From contig NZ_RXOE01000002.1 of assembly GCF_003965815.1 (NCBI RefSeq), forward strand, positions 186,001-250,000: 64,000 nucleotides of DNA. The letters are read 5' to 3'. The DNA is from Variovorax gossypii. GTDB lineage: Bacteria > Pseudomonadota > Gammaproteobacteria > Burkholderiales > Burkholderiaceae_C. Both the position numbers and the translations under genes were made by a program. Below the pieces are notes generated by a model. It was not told the origin of the DNA. It was given only the letters and a program-made list of their open reading frames with translations, and did no database searches. Each line of letters begins with the position of its first letter. Within the stretch, counting starts at the first letter, position 1. This document shows positions 47,169 to 57,442 of the stretch, in pieces.

Positions 47169-48659
47169 CTATGCCCGCCGGTCGGTCTCCACGCTCTCGT
47201 AATACCGCGACTTGTCCACGTACATCGCCCGGTCCGCGCGTTGCAGCGCGGCTTCCAGCGGCTCGTCGCCGTGGCAGGTGGCGAGCCCGATGGCCAGGTT
47301 CAGCGTGTGGCCGCTCTGCCCGGCGTGGAACTGGTTGTTCATTTCCAGCAGCGTGAGGATTCGCTCGCGCATCGCCTCGGCGCCGCGCTCGTCGGTCATG
47401 GGCAGCAGCACGGCGAACTCGTCGCCGCCGATGCGCGCGGGCCAGGCCGGCAGGTCGACGGCCTTGTCGAGTACCTCGCCCATGCGGCGCAGCAGCGAGT
47501 CGCCGGCGGCGTGGCCTTCCTGGTCGTTGACCTGCTTCAGGCCGTTGAGGTCGATGGCCACGATTGACACGGGCCATGGCCCCTTGCGCGAGAGGCGGTT
47601 GAGCTCCTCGGTGTAGTAGGTGCGGTTGCACAGCTGCGTGAGCACGTCGTGCTTGCCGAGGTATTCGAGGTACGCCTCGGCCTTCTTGCGCGCGGTGATG
47701 TCGACCAGCGACACCAGCACCAGGTCCCAGGTGTCGAGCCGGTCGTCCTGCACCGCGAACTGCATGTGGATGTTCAGCACCTCGCCAGAGAGCGAGTAGT
47801 TGAGCACCTCGCGGTGCTGCACCGTCTTGCCGTTCCACAGGTCCTGCAACTGCTCGGCGAACGACTCCCGCATCTCGTCGCGGAAGATGCGCGAGAGATT
47901 GCCCAGCAGCGTGGGCAGGTCGGGCGCGCCGAACATGCGCAGCGTCTCGTGGTTCACGTCGATCACGCGGATCTCCTGCATGCAGCGCGTGACGAAGTCG
48001 GGGTGCACCTTGATGAAGGTCGCGAAGTCGGTGATGCCGCGCGAGCGGATGGTTTCCAGCAGCGAACGCACCGCGCTGAAGTCTTCCACCCACAGCGACA
48101 CCGGCGAGCGGTCGAACAGGCTGCGTGCGTAGATGGCGCTCTCGTCGCGCAGGCGCTGCGCGGCCACGCGCTCGGTGACGTCGTCGAGTGCCACCAGCAC
48201 GCGGCTCCAGCTGTCCTCGTAGCCGGGCAGCACGCGGGCACGCACGCGCACGTCGAGCCTGCGGCCGTCGAGCGCGTAGTTGACGGTCTCGCTCTCGAAG
48301 CTGAGCTGGCCGCGCCAGAGCTGGTCGAGCTCGTGCACCACGGTGGCCGACATGTCGCCGCGGAACACGCGGTCGAGCGCGCCCAGCAGGGTCTGCTCGC
48401 TGTCGGCGCCGAAGAGCTTCAGCGTGTGCTGGTTGACCCGCAGCACCTTCAGCAGTGCCATGCAGTCGCTCACCCGCTGCGGATCGGCCTGCAGGTGCGC
48501 CACCAGGTCGGTGATGCCCTCGGCGCGCCAGCCGTCGAGCTTGCGCTTGAGCTCGCCGTAGTCCTCGATCCAGAGGGAGACGGGCGCCAGGTCGAACATG
48601 GCGTCGAGATCGTCGGCGGACGGCGGAACCGGGTCGGTGCCGGATGCGGGCAGGGCCAT
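47169..48659 (-). CDS. Diguanylate cyclase with two tandem PAS-like domains
   Basis: GGDEF protein of 496 residues that should make cyclic di-GMP. Two homologous PAS-like sensor domains (about 20-140 and 180-300) each start APVSLWIEDYGELKRKL- or SPVSLWVEDFSAVRSLL-like, followed by GITDxxxxxxxxP and VNxxTLxxFGA, so they come from an internal duplication. The catalytic motif RIGGDEFAVLLP is near 408-419. No membrane segment is visible, so it is a soluble cyclase. It converges with the LysR gene. Confidence 0.9.
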   Translation of the reverse strand: MALPASGTDPVPPSADDLDAMFDLAPVSLWIEDYGELKRKLDGWRAEGITDLVAHLQADPQRVSDCMALLKVLRVNQHTLKLFGADSEQTLLGALDRVFRGDMSATVVHELDQLWRGQLSFESETVNYALDGRRLDVRVRARVLPGYEDSWSRVLVALDDVTERVAAQRLRDESAIYARSLFDRSPVSLWVEDFSAVRSLLETIRSRGITDFATFIKVHPDFVTRCMQEIRVIDVNHETLRMFGAPDLPTLLGNLSRIFRDEMRESFAEQLQDLWNGKTVQHREVLNYSLSGEVLNIHMQFAVQDDRLDTWDLVLVSLVDITARKKAEAYLEYLGKHDVLTQLCNRTYYTEELNRLSRKGPWPVSIVAIDLNGLKQVNDQEGHAAGDSLLRRMGEVLDKAVDLPAWPARIGGDEFAVLLPMTDERGAEAMRERILTLLEMNNQFHAGQSGHTLNLAIGLATCHGDEPLEAALQRADRAMYVDKSRYYESVETDRRA

Positions 48660-48747
48660 CGATGGAGCTTTCTGGAAGGCGGCCGCGGCCGTTGCTGGCC
48701 GGTGCCGACGATGTGAGTTCTAAATTATTACTCGTCGTTCGCCGTGC

Positions 48748-49350
48748 TCAGCGGCTGTAGAGGCCCACCACGCTCTGGCCGCCCAGCGCACGGCCCTTGA
48801 GCGCGGCCAGCAGCGCATCGCGGCCCAGGCCGGCCGGCAGGCTGCCGGGCGCCAGCTCGGAGGCGATCACGGTCACCACGTAGTGATGCGGCCGGTCGCC
48901 CGCCGGCGGGCACATGCCGCGGTAGGCGGGCGTGCCGGCCACGTTCGGGCCCATGGTGAAGTCGAAGTTGGAGCCCACCGCTCCTTCGCCCGCCTTGAGC
49001 TCGCCGCGCTCGGCCGCGATGTTGTAGGCCACCCAGTGCGACACGCCGAGGCCGGCCGCGCCGTCGGGGTCGAACACCAGCACGGCGACCGACTTCGTCT
49101 TGGCCGGCAGGTTGCTCCAGGCTACCGGCGGCGAGATGTTCTTGCCGCCGCAGTCGCCCACGCCCGCGTGCTCGGACGGGATGGTGCCGTTGTCGGCGAA
49201 GGCGCTCGACGTGACCTTCATGCCCGTGGAGCCCTTGCCGACGGGCGAGGACATGCCCGCGCAGCCCGCCAGGAGGCCGGCCAGGGCGAGCGCCGCCGCG
49301 GGCAGGGCCATGGGCGGGAGAGTGCGAAATCGGTTGGTGCAGTTGCGCAT
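48748..49350 (-). CDS. YbhB/YbcL-type PEBP lipoprotein
   Basis: Phosphatidylethanolamine-binding-protein-like domain of 200 residues. A signal with lipobox LLAGC (Cys30) marks it as a lipoprotein. The family stretches VLVFDPDGAAGLGVSHWVAY and YRGMCPPAGDRPHHYVVTV, with a conserved D-P-D and H-x-Y, are present. Most YbhB relatives lack a signal peptide, so lipidation is a small peculiarity. Role unknown. Confidence 0.85.
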   Translation of the reverse strand: MRNCTNRFRTLPPMALPAAALALAGLLAGCAGMSSPVGKGSTGMKVTSSAFADNGTIPSEHAGVGDCGGKNISPPVAWSNLPAKTKSVAVLVFDPDGAAGLGVSHWVAYNIAAERGELKAGEGAVGSNFDFTMGPNVAGTPAYRGMCPPAGDRPHHYVVTVIASELAPGSLPAGLGRDALLAALKGRALGGQSVVGLYSR

Positions 49351-49392
49351 GTCTTTTTTTCTCCTGGATGGTTGTCCTGTTCTGTCTTCTCT

Positions 49393-49731
49393 TCAGTCGG
49401 TCGCGCCGGCCCACACGCTGCCGTCCGCCTTCTCGTGCACGGCGGCCGGCGTGAGCCGTGCGCCGCGGCAGGGGCCGCCGACGCACTTGCCGGTGTCGGG
49501 CTCGAAGATCGCGCCGTGCCGGGCGCACATCAGGAAGCGGCCTGAACTTTCCAGCACCTGGCCTTCGAAATCAAGCGGGCCGCCCGCATGGGGGCACTGG
49601 TTGAGATAGCCGTACACGCCGCCCTGCCAGCGCACGGCGAAGGCCCGGGCGCCGTCGGGCGCGGTGAATAGAGCGGCCAGGCCGCCCTCGGCCAGTGTCG
49701 CGGCGATGAGCCGGGGCTCGGTCGTATTCAT
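49393..49731 (-). CDS. Rieske [2Fe-2S] domain protein
   Basis: Small single-domain Rieske ferredoxin-like protein of 112 residues. The cluster ligands are C46-P-H48 and C69-A-R-H72, with the typical GAIFEPDTGKC after them. No signal or fused oxygenase domain is present. It is divergent from the ureidoglycolate lyase gene. It may serve as an electron carrier; partner unknown. Confidence 0.85.
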   Translation of the reverse strand: MNTTEPRLIAATLAEGGLAALFTAPDGARAFAVRWQGGVYGYLNQCPHAGGPLDFEGQVLESSGRFLMCARHGAIFEPDTGKCVGGPCRGARLTPAAVHEKADGSVWAGATD

Positions 49732-49852
49732 GCCTGTGCTTGCATTTGTGGTCGGAAGCGAAGCAAACAGTATCTCCTGCGCGCCGGTGCCGGGCAGTCT
49801 GCTCGGCCGATCTCGCGTAGGCGAACGGCACGCTTTCTGCTGCAATCGCCGG

Positions 49853-50368
49853 ATGAACGATGCTTCCCCGACCGCCGCCGAGCTGCTGGTGGCGCAGCCG
49901 CTGACCTCCCGGGCCTTCGCGCCCTACGGCACCTTGATCGCCGCGCCCGCGGGCGAAGGCCGGCCCATCAACGGCGGCAATGCGCAGCGCTTCGACCTGC
50001 TCGACGACCTGCGCCTCGACGCCGAAGGCGGCCGTCCGATGCTGGCGCTGTTCCGCGCGCAGGCACGGCGCTTTCCCCACGAGGTGTCGGAGATGGAGCG
50101 CCACGCGCTGGGCAGCCAGACCTTCGTGCCGTTGGGCGACAAGCGCTTCGTGATCGTGGTGGCCCGCGCCGGCGATGCCCCCACCTCGGCACGGCAGCTC
50201 GCGGCCTTCGTCACCGACGGACGCCAGGGCGTGGTGCTCGCGCCCGGCACCTGGCATCACGCGCTGCTGGCGGTGGATGCCGGTGACTTCGCGGTGATCG
50301 AGCGCGCGGGAAGCGGTGTCGACTGCGACGTCTGCCTGCTTCGGGAGCCGGGCAGCGTGCGGCTCTGA
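49853..50368 (+). CDS. allA: Ureidoglycolate lyase
   Basis: AllA-type enzyme of 171 residues that splits ureidoglycolate to glyoxylate and urea, a step in purine (allantoin) breakdown. FAPYGTLIA near the N-terminus, INGGNAQRFDLLDDL and HALGSQTFVPLGDKRFVIVV are family features. It converges with the amidase gene downstream. No other allantoin genes lie in the window, so the assignment to purine catabolism rests on this gene alone. Confidence 0.82.
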   Translation: MNDASPTAAELLVAQPLTSRAFAPYGTLIAAPAGEGRPINGGNAQRFDLLDDLRLDAEGGRPMLALFRAQARRFPHEVSEMERHALGSQTFVPLGDKRFVIVVARAGDAPTSARQLAAFVTDGRQGVVLAPGTWHHALLAVDAGDFAVIERAGSGVDCDVCLLREPGSVRL

Positions 50369-50378
50369 GGCTGCGGCC

Positions 50379-51557
50379 TCAGCCCGCGATGCGTTGCGCC
50401 AGCGCTATCAGCGACCGGTCCGACCCCGCCGGTCCGAGCAGCGAGATGCCCAGCGGCGCGCCGTCGCGCGAGGCCAGCGGCATCGACAGCTGCGGAAAGC
50501 CCGCCAGCCCCGCGATGCACAGCATGCGGATCGCGCGGTTGCGGTAGTCCTCCAGCGCGGCCTCGCTGTCGCTGCGCAGCGGGGCGATGTCGGGCATGGA
50601 CGGCATCAGCAGCACGCCGTCGCTGCCCAGCAGCGAAGCCAGGTGCGTGCGGAACGCGGAGCGGAAGACGCGCGCGGCGGCTACCTGTGCGTCGGTCACT
50701 TCCCGCGACCATGCGAAGCGTTCGGCCACGCCCGGTCCCAGCGGCGGGGCGTAGCGTTCGATCAACGGGCCATCGGTGAGCCAGGCCTCGCGCGACTGCA
50801 GGTAACGGAAGTTCCAGTACATCGTGTCGAAGGATTCCAGCGCCACCTCGACGCCCTTGGCGGGGCCGAGCGCGCCCTGCACGCTGTCGGCCGCGCCCTT
50901 AAGCGCATCGACCGCCGCCGGCACGGCCAGCGCCCAGACATCGTCGGGGCGCAGCAGCCGCACGCGTTCGGGCAGCGGCGCCGCGTCGGCACCCAGCAGC
51001 ACGTCGGCCACGCGCGCGAAGGTGCCGATGTCGCGCGCGAACCAGCCGCAGGTGTCGAAGCTGGGCGCGAGGTCGAGCGCGCCTTCGAGGCTCACGCGCC
51101 CGTGCGTGGGGCGCAGCCCGTACAGGCCGCAGTGGTTGGCCGGCGCGCGCACCGAGCCGCCGGTGTCGGTGCCCAGCGCGAAGTCGCAGAGGTTCGACGA
51201 CACGGCCGAGGCCGAGCCCGACGATGAGCCGCCCGTGATGCGCGAGGGCGCACCGCCGTTGACCGGCGCGCCGAAGTGCGCGTTGTTGCCGTTCATCGAG
51301 AACGCGAGCTCGTCGGTCACGGTCTTGCCGACGAAGCGCGCGCCGGCATCGAGCAGCTTCTGCACGGTCGGCGCGGTGCGCGTCTTGATGCCCGACATCG
51401 CCAGCACGATCGGGTTGCCGCCGCCCGTGGGGTAGCCGGCCACGTCGAACAGGTCCTTCGCGGCGAAGCTCAGGTCGGCCAGCGGGCCGGTCGTGGCGCG
51501 CGGCACCGGTGCGTCGGGGTACGGAACGAAGGCGTGGGCGGGGTCGTGCAGGGGCAT
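50379..51557 (-). CDS. Amidase-signature family enzyme, short form
   Basis: Amidohydrolase of 392 residues. Catalytic Lys is in SFAAKDLFDVAG, the Ser-rich loop is TGGSSSGSASAVSS, and the cis-Ser segment is GTDTGGSVRAPANH. It is shorter than the amidase at 5.5 kb and not closely similar to it. The dpp-type transporter genes lie upstream on the same strand with a 36-bp gap, so the pair may import and split an amide- or peptide-like compound. Confidence 0.88.
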   Translation of the reverse strand: MPLHDPAHAFVPYPDAPVPRATTGPLADLSFAAKDLFDVAGYPTGGGNPIVLAMSGIKTRTAPTVQKLLDAGARFVGKTVTDELAFSMNGNNAHFGAPVNGGAPSRITGGSSSGSASAVSSNLCDFALGTDTGGSVRAPANHCGLYGLRPTHGRVSLEGALDLAPSFDTCGWFARDIGTFARVADVLLGADAAPLPERVRLLRPDDVWALAVPAAVDALKGAADSVQGALGPAKGVEVALESFDTMYWNFRYLQSREAWLTDGPLIERYAPPLGPGVAERFAWSREVTDAQVAAARVFRSAFRTHLASLLGSDGVLLMPSMPDIAPLRSDSEAALEDYRNRAIRMLCIAGLAGFPQLSMPLASRDGAPLGISLLGPAGSDRSLIALAQRIAG

Positions 51558-51593
51558 GGCGATGGGTGTCGGATGATGAGTTGTCTTTGTCCG

Positions 51594-52609
51594 TCAGGCG
51601 ACGAGCACCGGAGCGATGGCCGCTGCCGCGTCGGTGTGGATGCAGCGCGCGCGGTGGTTCGACGCCAGCTCGACCACCGGCGGCTGGGCCGCGCGGCAGG
51701 CGTCGCTAGCGAGCGCGCAGCGTTCGGCGAAGGCACAGCCGGGCGGCAGCGCCGACAGGTCGGGCGGCGCGCCGCCGATGGTCTCGAGCCGCGTGCCGCG
51801 CGCCAGCGCGCCGTGCGCACGGCTCTTGAGCAGCGCGATGGTGTACGGATGGCGCGGCGAGCGGATCAGCTCGCGCGCGGTGCCTTCCTCGACGATGCGC
51901 CCCGCGTACATCACGGCGATGCGGTCGGCCACTTCCACCGCTGCGCCGATGTCGTGTGTGACGAAGATCACCGACAGCCCCAGGTCGCGCTGCAGTTCGC
52001 GCAGCAGCAACAGGATCTGGATCTGCACCGTGGCGTCGAGCGCAGTGGTGGGCTCGTCGGCCAGCAGCAGCCGGGGGTTGCATGCGAGCGCGAGCGCGAT
52101 CATGGCGCGCTGGCGCATGCCGCCCGACATCTCGTGCGGATAGGCCTGCAGGCGCCGCTCGGGGCTCGGTATGCGCACGCGCTCGAACAGCGCCAGCGCG
52201 CGCTGCTGGGCCTCGGCCTGCGTGACGGACTCATGCCGGCGGATCGACTCGACGATCTGCGCGCCCACCGGATACACCGGGTCGAGCGCCAGCAGCGGCT
52301 CCTGGAAGATCATCGACGCGACCTTGCCGCGGAAGTCGGCCAGCTCGCGCTGCGACATCGCGAGCACGTCGCGGCCCGCCACCTGCACCGTGCCGCCCAT
52401 GCGGGTGCGGCGCTCGGGGTGCAGGCGCAGCAGGGTGCGCATGGTCACGCTCTTGCCGGAGCCCGACTCGCCGATCAGCGCGACGACCTCGCCGCGCTTC
52501 ACTTCGAGGCTCACGCCGCTGACGGCATGCACCGGCTTGCGGCCGCCGGCGAAGGTGACGCTGAGGTCGCGCAGGCGGACCATGGGTTCGTCGTCGTTCA
52601 TGGGCGTCG

Positions 52610-52613
<4 letters not shown>
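51594..52613 (-). CDS. dppD: Dipeptide/oligopeptide ABC transporter ATP-binding protein DppD-like
   Basis: ATPase of 339 residues. Walker [10 protein letters not shown], signature MSGGMRQR, Walker [13 protein letters not shown] and the C-terminal Cys-rich [14 protein letters not shown] motif (iron-sulfur or peptide-transporter type) are visible. Its start overlaps the stop of the DppF-like gene by four bases. The substrate may be peptides or another ligand such as an opine or nickel chelate. Confidence 0.88.
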
Positions 52614-53650
<1,037 letters not shown>

Positions 53651-53659
53651 TGCCTTGCC

Positions 53660-54562
53660 TCAGCCCTTGTTGTCCATGGCGGCGCGCAGCCCGTCGGACA
53701 GGATGTTGAAGGAGATCGAGGTGATGAAGATCATCACGCCCGGCAGCGCCGCGACCCACGGCTGCACGTAGATCGCGGTGCGCAGCGTGTTGAGCATCAG
53801 CCCCCACTCGGGCTCCGGCGGCTTCACGCCCAGGCCGAGGAAAGAGAGGCCCGAGGCCAGGATCATCGACACCGCGATCAGGCTGGTGGCGTACACGAAG
53901 ATTGGCCCGAGCACGTTGCCCAGCACGTGCACGCGCACGATGGTGAAGGGCCCCGCGCCCGAGGCGCGCGCCGCCTCCACGTAGTCGCGGTTGCGCACCT
54001 GGGTGGTCACGCTCTCGGCCACCCGCGCGATCTGCGGGATGAAGACGATGGTCAGCGAGATCAGCGAATTGACCACCCCCGCACCCAGCGCGCCCGACAG
54101 CGCGATGGCCAGCAGCACCGACGGGAAGGCGTAGAACACGTCGATGGTGCGCATGATGAGCGTGTTGGTCAGCCCGCCCGCGTAGCCCGCGACGATGCCG
54201 ATGACCGTGCCCAGCACGAAGGCGCACAGCACCGGCGTGATGCCGATGAAGAGCGACAGCCGCGCGCCGACGATGAGGCGCGAGAGCATGTCGCGGCCCA
54301 GCTCGTCGCTGCCCAGGGGCAGGCCCTCGGTGCCGATGGGCTTGAGCCGCTTGAGCATCGACGACTGGTACGGGTCGGCCGGCGCGAGCCACGGCCCGAG
54401 GATCGCGAGCGCGATCAGCAGCAGCACGACGACCGCCGCGCCGACGGCCACCGGGTCGCGGCGGAAGCGCAGCCAGACCGAGGCCCAGTAGCCGCGCGAG
54501 CGCTGGGCCGGCAGCGGCTCGACGGCCGCGGCGATGGAGGAGGGGGCGAGCACGGAGGACAT
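53660..54562 (-). CDS. dppC: Dipeptide/oligopeptide ABC transporter permease DppC-like
   Basis: Inner-membrane permease of 300 residues. The N-terminal cytoplasmic part leads to helix 1 (AVGAAVVVLLLIALAILGPW), then ADPYQSSMLKRLKPIGTEG, a typical OppC periplasmic start, and GSDELGRDMLSRLIVGARLS. The EAA loop lies around EAARASGAGPFTIVRVHVL. It forms the channel with the DppB-like protein. Confidence 0.88.
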   Translation of the reverse strand: MSSVLAPSSIAAAVEPLPAQRSRGYWASVWLRFRRDPVAVGAAVVVLLLIALAILGPWLAPADPYQSSMLKRLKPIGTEGLPLGSDELGRDMLSRLIVGARLSLFIGITPVLCAFVLGTVIGIVAGYAGGLTNTLIMRTIDVFYAFPSVLLAIALSGALGAGVVNSLISLTIVFIPQIARVAESVTTQVRNRDYVEAARASGAGPFTIVRVHVLGNVLGPIFVYATSLIAVSMILASGLSFLGLGVKPPEPEWGLMLNTLRTAIYVQPWVAALPGVMIFITSISFNILSDGLRAAMDNKG

Positions 54563-54577
54563 GGTCGATCTGGTCTT

Positions 54578-55531
54578 TCAGGCCCGGGCGATGCGCGGGT
54601 CGAGCAGGGTCTGCAGCACGTCGACCAGCAGGTTGAGCACGACGAAGAACAGCGCCAGCACCAGGATCGTGCCCTGCAGCAGCGGCAGGTCGCGCTGGAA
54701 GATGGCCGAGTTCAGCAGGAAGCCGGTGCCCGGCCAGGAGAACACCGTCTCGATGAGGATCGAGCCGCCGAGCAGGTAGCCCAGTTGCAGCCCCATCACC
54801 GCCAGCGCCGTGGGCGCGGCGTTCTTCACCATGTGGCGGAACACGCCGAAGTGCGTGAGCCCCTTGGCGCGCAGGCCGACGATGAACTCCTGCTCGAGGA
54901 TCTCGGCCACCAGCGCGCGCACCGTGCGCGCGATGATGCCCATCGGGATCACCGACATCGTGATCGCGGGCAGCAGCAGGAACTGCAGGTGCGCCCAGTC
55001 CCAGGCCCAGTCGTCCGAGCCGCTGGGGCCCGCGCCCGTTGCCGGCAGCCACATGAGCTGCGACGAGAACACGATCACCATCACCATGCCCAGCCAGTAG
55101 TGCGGCACGCTCACGCCGAGCACCGAGAACATCGAGGCCAGCCGGTCGAGCCAGGAGCCGCGGAAGTAGCCAGCGACGAAGCCGAACAGGCTGCCCAGCA
55201 CGAAGCCGATGAAGGTGGCCACCACCGCGAGCCGCAGCGTGTTGCCCACGGCGGTGAACACCTCGGAGGCCACCGCGCGGTTGCTGGCGATGGACACGCC
55301 CAGGTCGCCGTGCAGCGCGCGCCACAGCCACATCGCGAACTGCTCGGGCAGCGAGCGGTTGAAGCCGTACAGCTCGCGCAGCTGCGCCTGCAGCTCGGCG
55401 GAGGCATCGGGCGGCAGTATCGACACCAGCGGATCGCCGGGTGCGATGTGCACGAGCAGGAAGCACACGAGGGCCACGCCGATCATGATCGGCACGGCAT
55501 AGATCACGCGGCGCAGGAGGTAGGCGAGCAT
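54578..55531 (-). CDS. dppB: Dipeptide/oligopeptide ABC transporter permease DppB-like
   Basis: Permease of 317 residues starting MLAYLLRRVIYAVPIMIGVA, the usual OppB opening. APGDPLVSILPP and GLRAKGLTHFGVFRHMVKNA, the EAA loop, are clear. The spacer to the binding-protein gene upstream contains a copy of a longer palindromic repeat. Confidence 0.88.
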   Translation of the reverse strand: MLAYLLRRVIYAVPIMIGVALVCFLLVHIAPGDPLVSILPPDASAELQAQLRELYGFNRSLPEQFAMWLWRALHGDLGVSIASNRAVASEVFTAVGNTLRLAVVATFIGFVLGSLFGFVAGYFRGSWLDRLASMFSVLGVSVPHYWLGMVMVIVFSSQLMWLPATGAGPSGSDDWAWDWAHLQFLLLPAITMSVIPMGIIARTVRALVAEILEQEFIVGLRAKGLTHFGVFRHMVKNAAPTALAVMGLQLGYLLGGSILIETVFSWPGTGFLLNSAIFQRDLPLLQGTILVLALFFVVLNLLVDVLQTLLDPRIARA

Positions 55532-55580
55532 GGATTGAGTGGCTGGCTGATGGCTGGCTGGAACAGGCGTTCAACTTGTG

Positions 55581-55688
55581 AACCGTTCCCCCTTCGGGGA
55601 ACACCGCGGAACCGGCTTTGCCGGGCCGCTGGTGTTGCCCCCTGCAAGGGGGTTGGCGGCCACACGAAGTGGGCAAGCCTGGGGGTGA
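55581..55688 (+). repeat. Palindromic repeat, copy 1, between dppA and dppB
   Basis: The segment CCGCGGAACCGGCT..GCCGGGCCGC.GGTGT, then GCCCCC and a CGAAGTG...AAGC..GGGGG end, also occurs at 61045-61160 with about 75% identity by eye. GTTCCCCCTTCGGGGAAC forms a hairpin at its left end. Elements with ACACGAAGTG...GGGGG are known, from memory, as common Comamonadaceae intergenic repeats. Here it sits within a transport operon and may reduce expression of the permease genes relative to the binding protein. Confidence 0.7.
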
Positions 55689-55695
55689 GCTCCAT

Positions 55696-57357
55696 TTATT
55701 CCATCGTCATGGTCGCGATGTCGATGAACCAGCTCTTGGGCTGCACCACGTTCTTGACCTTGGCCGACATGGCGCGCGGGCCCACGTCGTGCGCGATCCA
55801 CACGAAGGGCGCGTCGTCCACGATGTGCGTGTGCAGCTTCGCCAGAGCGGCGTCGCGCGCCTTGTCGTCGAAGCTGGTGCGCGCGTCGGCCACCAGCTTG
55901 TCGACCTCGGCATTGCCGTAGTAGCCCCAGTTGTTCGACACCGGCGGGACGGTCTTGGTGCTCACGAAGCGCACCATCGCGAAGAAGGGGTCCATGGCCG
56001 CGAAGCTGATGTTGACCGCGTTCGCGCCGTTGGCCGACGGGTCCTTCGCGCCCTTGCGCCAGTTGGTGAACAGCGTGTTCCATTCGATCACGTCGAACTG
56101 CACGTCGAAGTAGCACTGCTTGAGCGACTGCTGCGCGAACTCGTTCATCGGCAGCGGCTGCATCTGGCCCGAGCCCGAGGCCGAGATCTGAACCTTCACC
56201 TTGATCGGCTTGGCGGCCGAGTAGCCGGCCTGCGTCATCAGCGCCTGCGCGGCCTTCACGTCGTAGCGGATGTCGAAGGTGGGCTTGCCGAACCACGGAT
56301 GGCCCGGCGGCACCGTGCCCTTGGGCTCGGCCATCATGCCGCCCAGCAACTGCTTCATCCCGCCGCGGTCGATGCACAGGTTGGCGGCCTGGCGCACGCG
56401 CTTGTCGAGCCAGGGCGAGCCTTCGGCGAAGGAAAGCTGCCAGGGCCACACGTGCGGCTGCGCGTTCGAATAGATCTTGAAGCCGCGCTGCGTGATCTGC
56501 GCCATCGCGTCGGGCGCGGGCGCCTCGATCCAGTCGACCTGGCCGCCCAGCAGCGCGGCGGTGCGCGCGTTGGCCTCGGGCATCGGCAGCAGCACGACCT
56601 TGTCGATCTTCGGCACGCGCTTCGCGTCCCAGTAGCTCTTGTTGGCGGCCAGCTCGAGCCGCTCGCGCGCCACGAAGCGCGTGACCTTGAACGGGCCCGA
56701 GCCCGACGGGTCGGCGGCGAAGGCGGTCCAGGCGGCCTTGGCCTTGTCTGCGGGCGTGGCGCCGGCGGCCGCATCGAACTTCTTCTGCCAGTGCGCGGGC
56801 GAGGCCATGAACAGGTTCGTGAGGTTGATCGGCAGGAAGGCGTCGGGCTCGCTGGTGGTGAGCTCGACCGTCGTGTCGTCGATCTTGCGCGCCGACTTGA
56901 GCGTGGGCATGCGCGAGGCCGTCACGCCGACCTGGCTGGGGTCGAACTGCACGGCATCCTTGTCGAGCACCTTCTGCACGTTCCACACCACGGCGTCGGC
57001 GTTGAAGGCCGAGCCGTCGTGGAACTTCACGCCGGGGCGCAGCTTGAAGACCCACTTGGTCTTGTCCTTGGCGTCGACCGCCCACGAGGCGGCGAGGCCG
57101 GGGATCAGCACGCTCGGCGCGTCGGCCTTCGACAGGTCCCACTGCGTGAGCGAGTCGTAGATCGGAATGCCGGTGAAGCGGTTGCCCTCGAAACCCTGGT
57201 CGGGCTGGCCCAGCGTGCGCGGAATGTCGGCCGCCGTCATGGCGATGCGCAGCGTTTTTTCCTGCGCCATCGCTTGGGGCGCGGCGAGCACCAGGGTGGC
57301 GAGCGCCGCGCAGGCGGCCAGGGGTTTCAGGAACAGGGCAGGGGCAGCACGCTTCAC
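55696..57357 (-). CDS. dppA: Peptide-type ABC transporter substrate-binding protein (SBP_bac_5)
   Basis: Periplasmic binding protein of 553 residues. The signal peptide ends near QAMAQEK. WVFKLRPGVKFHDGSAFNAD and ADPSGSGPFKVTRFVARERL are the family signature. First gene of the transporter set on the minus strand. DppA-type proteins bind peptides, but many bacterial relatives bind other amides or glutathione, so the ligand is open. Confidence 0.88.
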   Translation of the reverse strand: MKRAAPALFLKPLAACAALATLVLAAPQAMAQEKTLRIAMTAADIPRTLGQPDQGFEGNRFTGIPIYDSLTQWDLSKADAPSVLIPGLAASWAVDAKDKTKWVFKLRPGVKFHDGSAFNADAVVWNVQKVLDKDAVQFDPSQVGVTASRMPTLKSARKIDDTTVELTTSEPDAFLPINLTNLFMASPAHWQKKFDAAAGATPADKAKAAWTAFAADPSGSGPFKVTRFVARERLELAANKSYWDAKRVPKIDKVVLLPMPEANARTAALLGGQVDWIEAPAPDAMAQITQRGFKIYSNAQPHVWPWQLSFAEGSPWLDKRVRQAANLCIDRGGMKQLLGGMMAEPKGTVPPGHPWFGKPTFDIRYDVKAAQALMTQAGYSAAKPIKVKVQISASGSGQMQPLPMNEFAQQSLKQCYFDVQFDVIEWNTLFTNWRKGAKDPSANGANAVNISFAAMDPFFAMVRFVSTKTVPPVSNNWGYYGNAEVDKLVADARTSFDDKARDAALAKLHTHIVDDAPFVWIAHDVGPRAMSAKVKNVVQPKSWFIDIATMTME

Positions 57358-57442
57358 ATGGAACTCCGTTGGGGTGGAATGGAGAAAAGGACGAAAAAAC
57401 TGTCAAGCACGACATGTGCCAGCGGGGGAGTCCCTTGCGAGG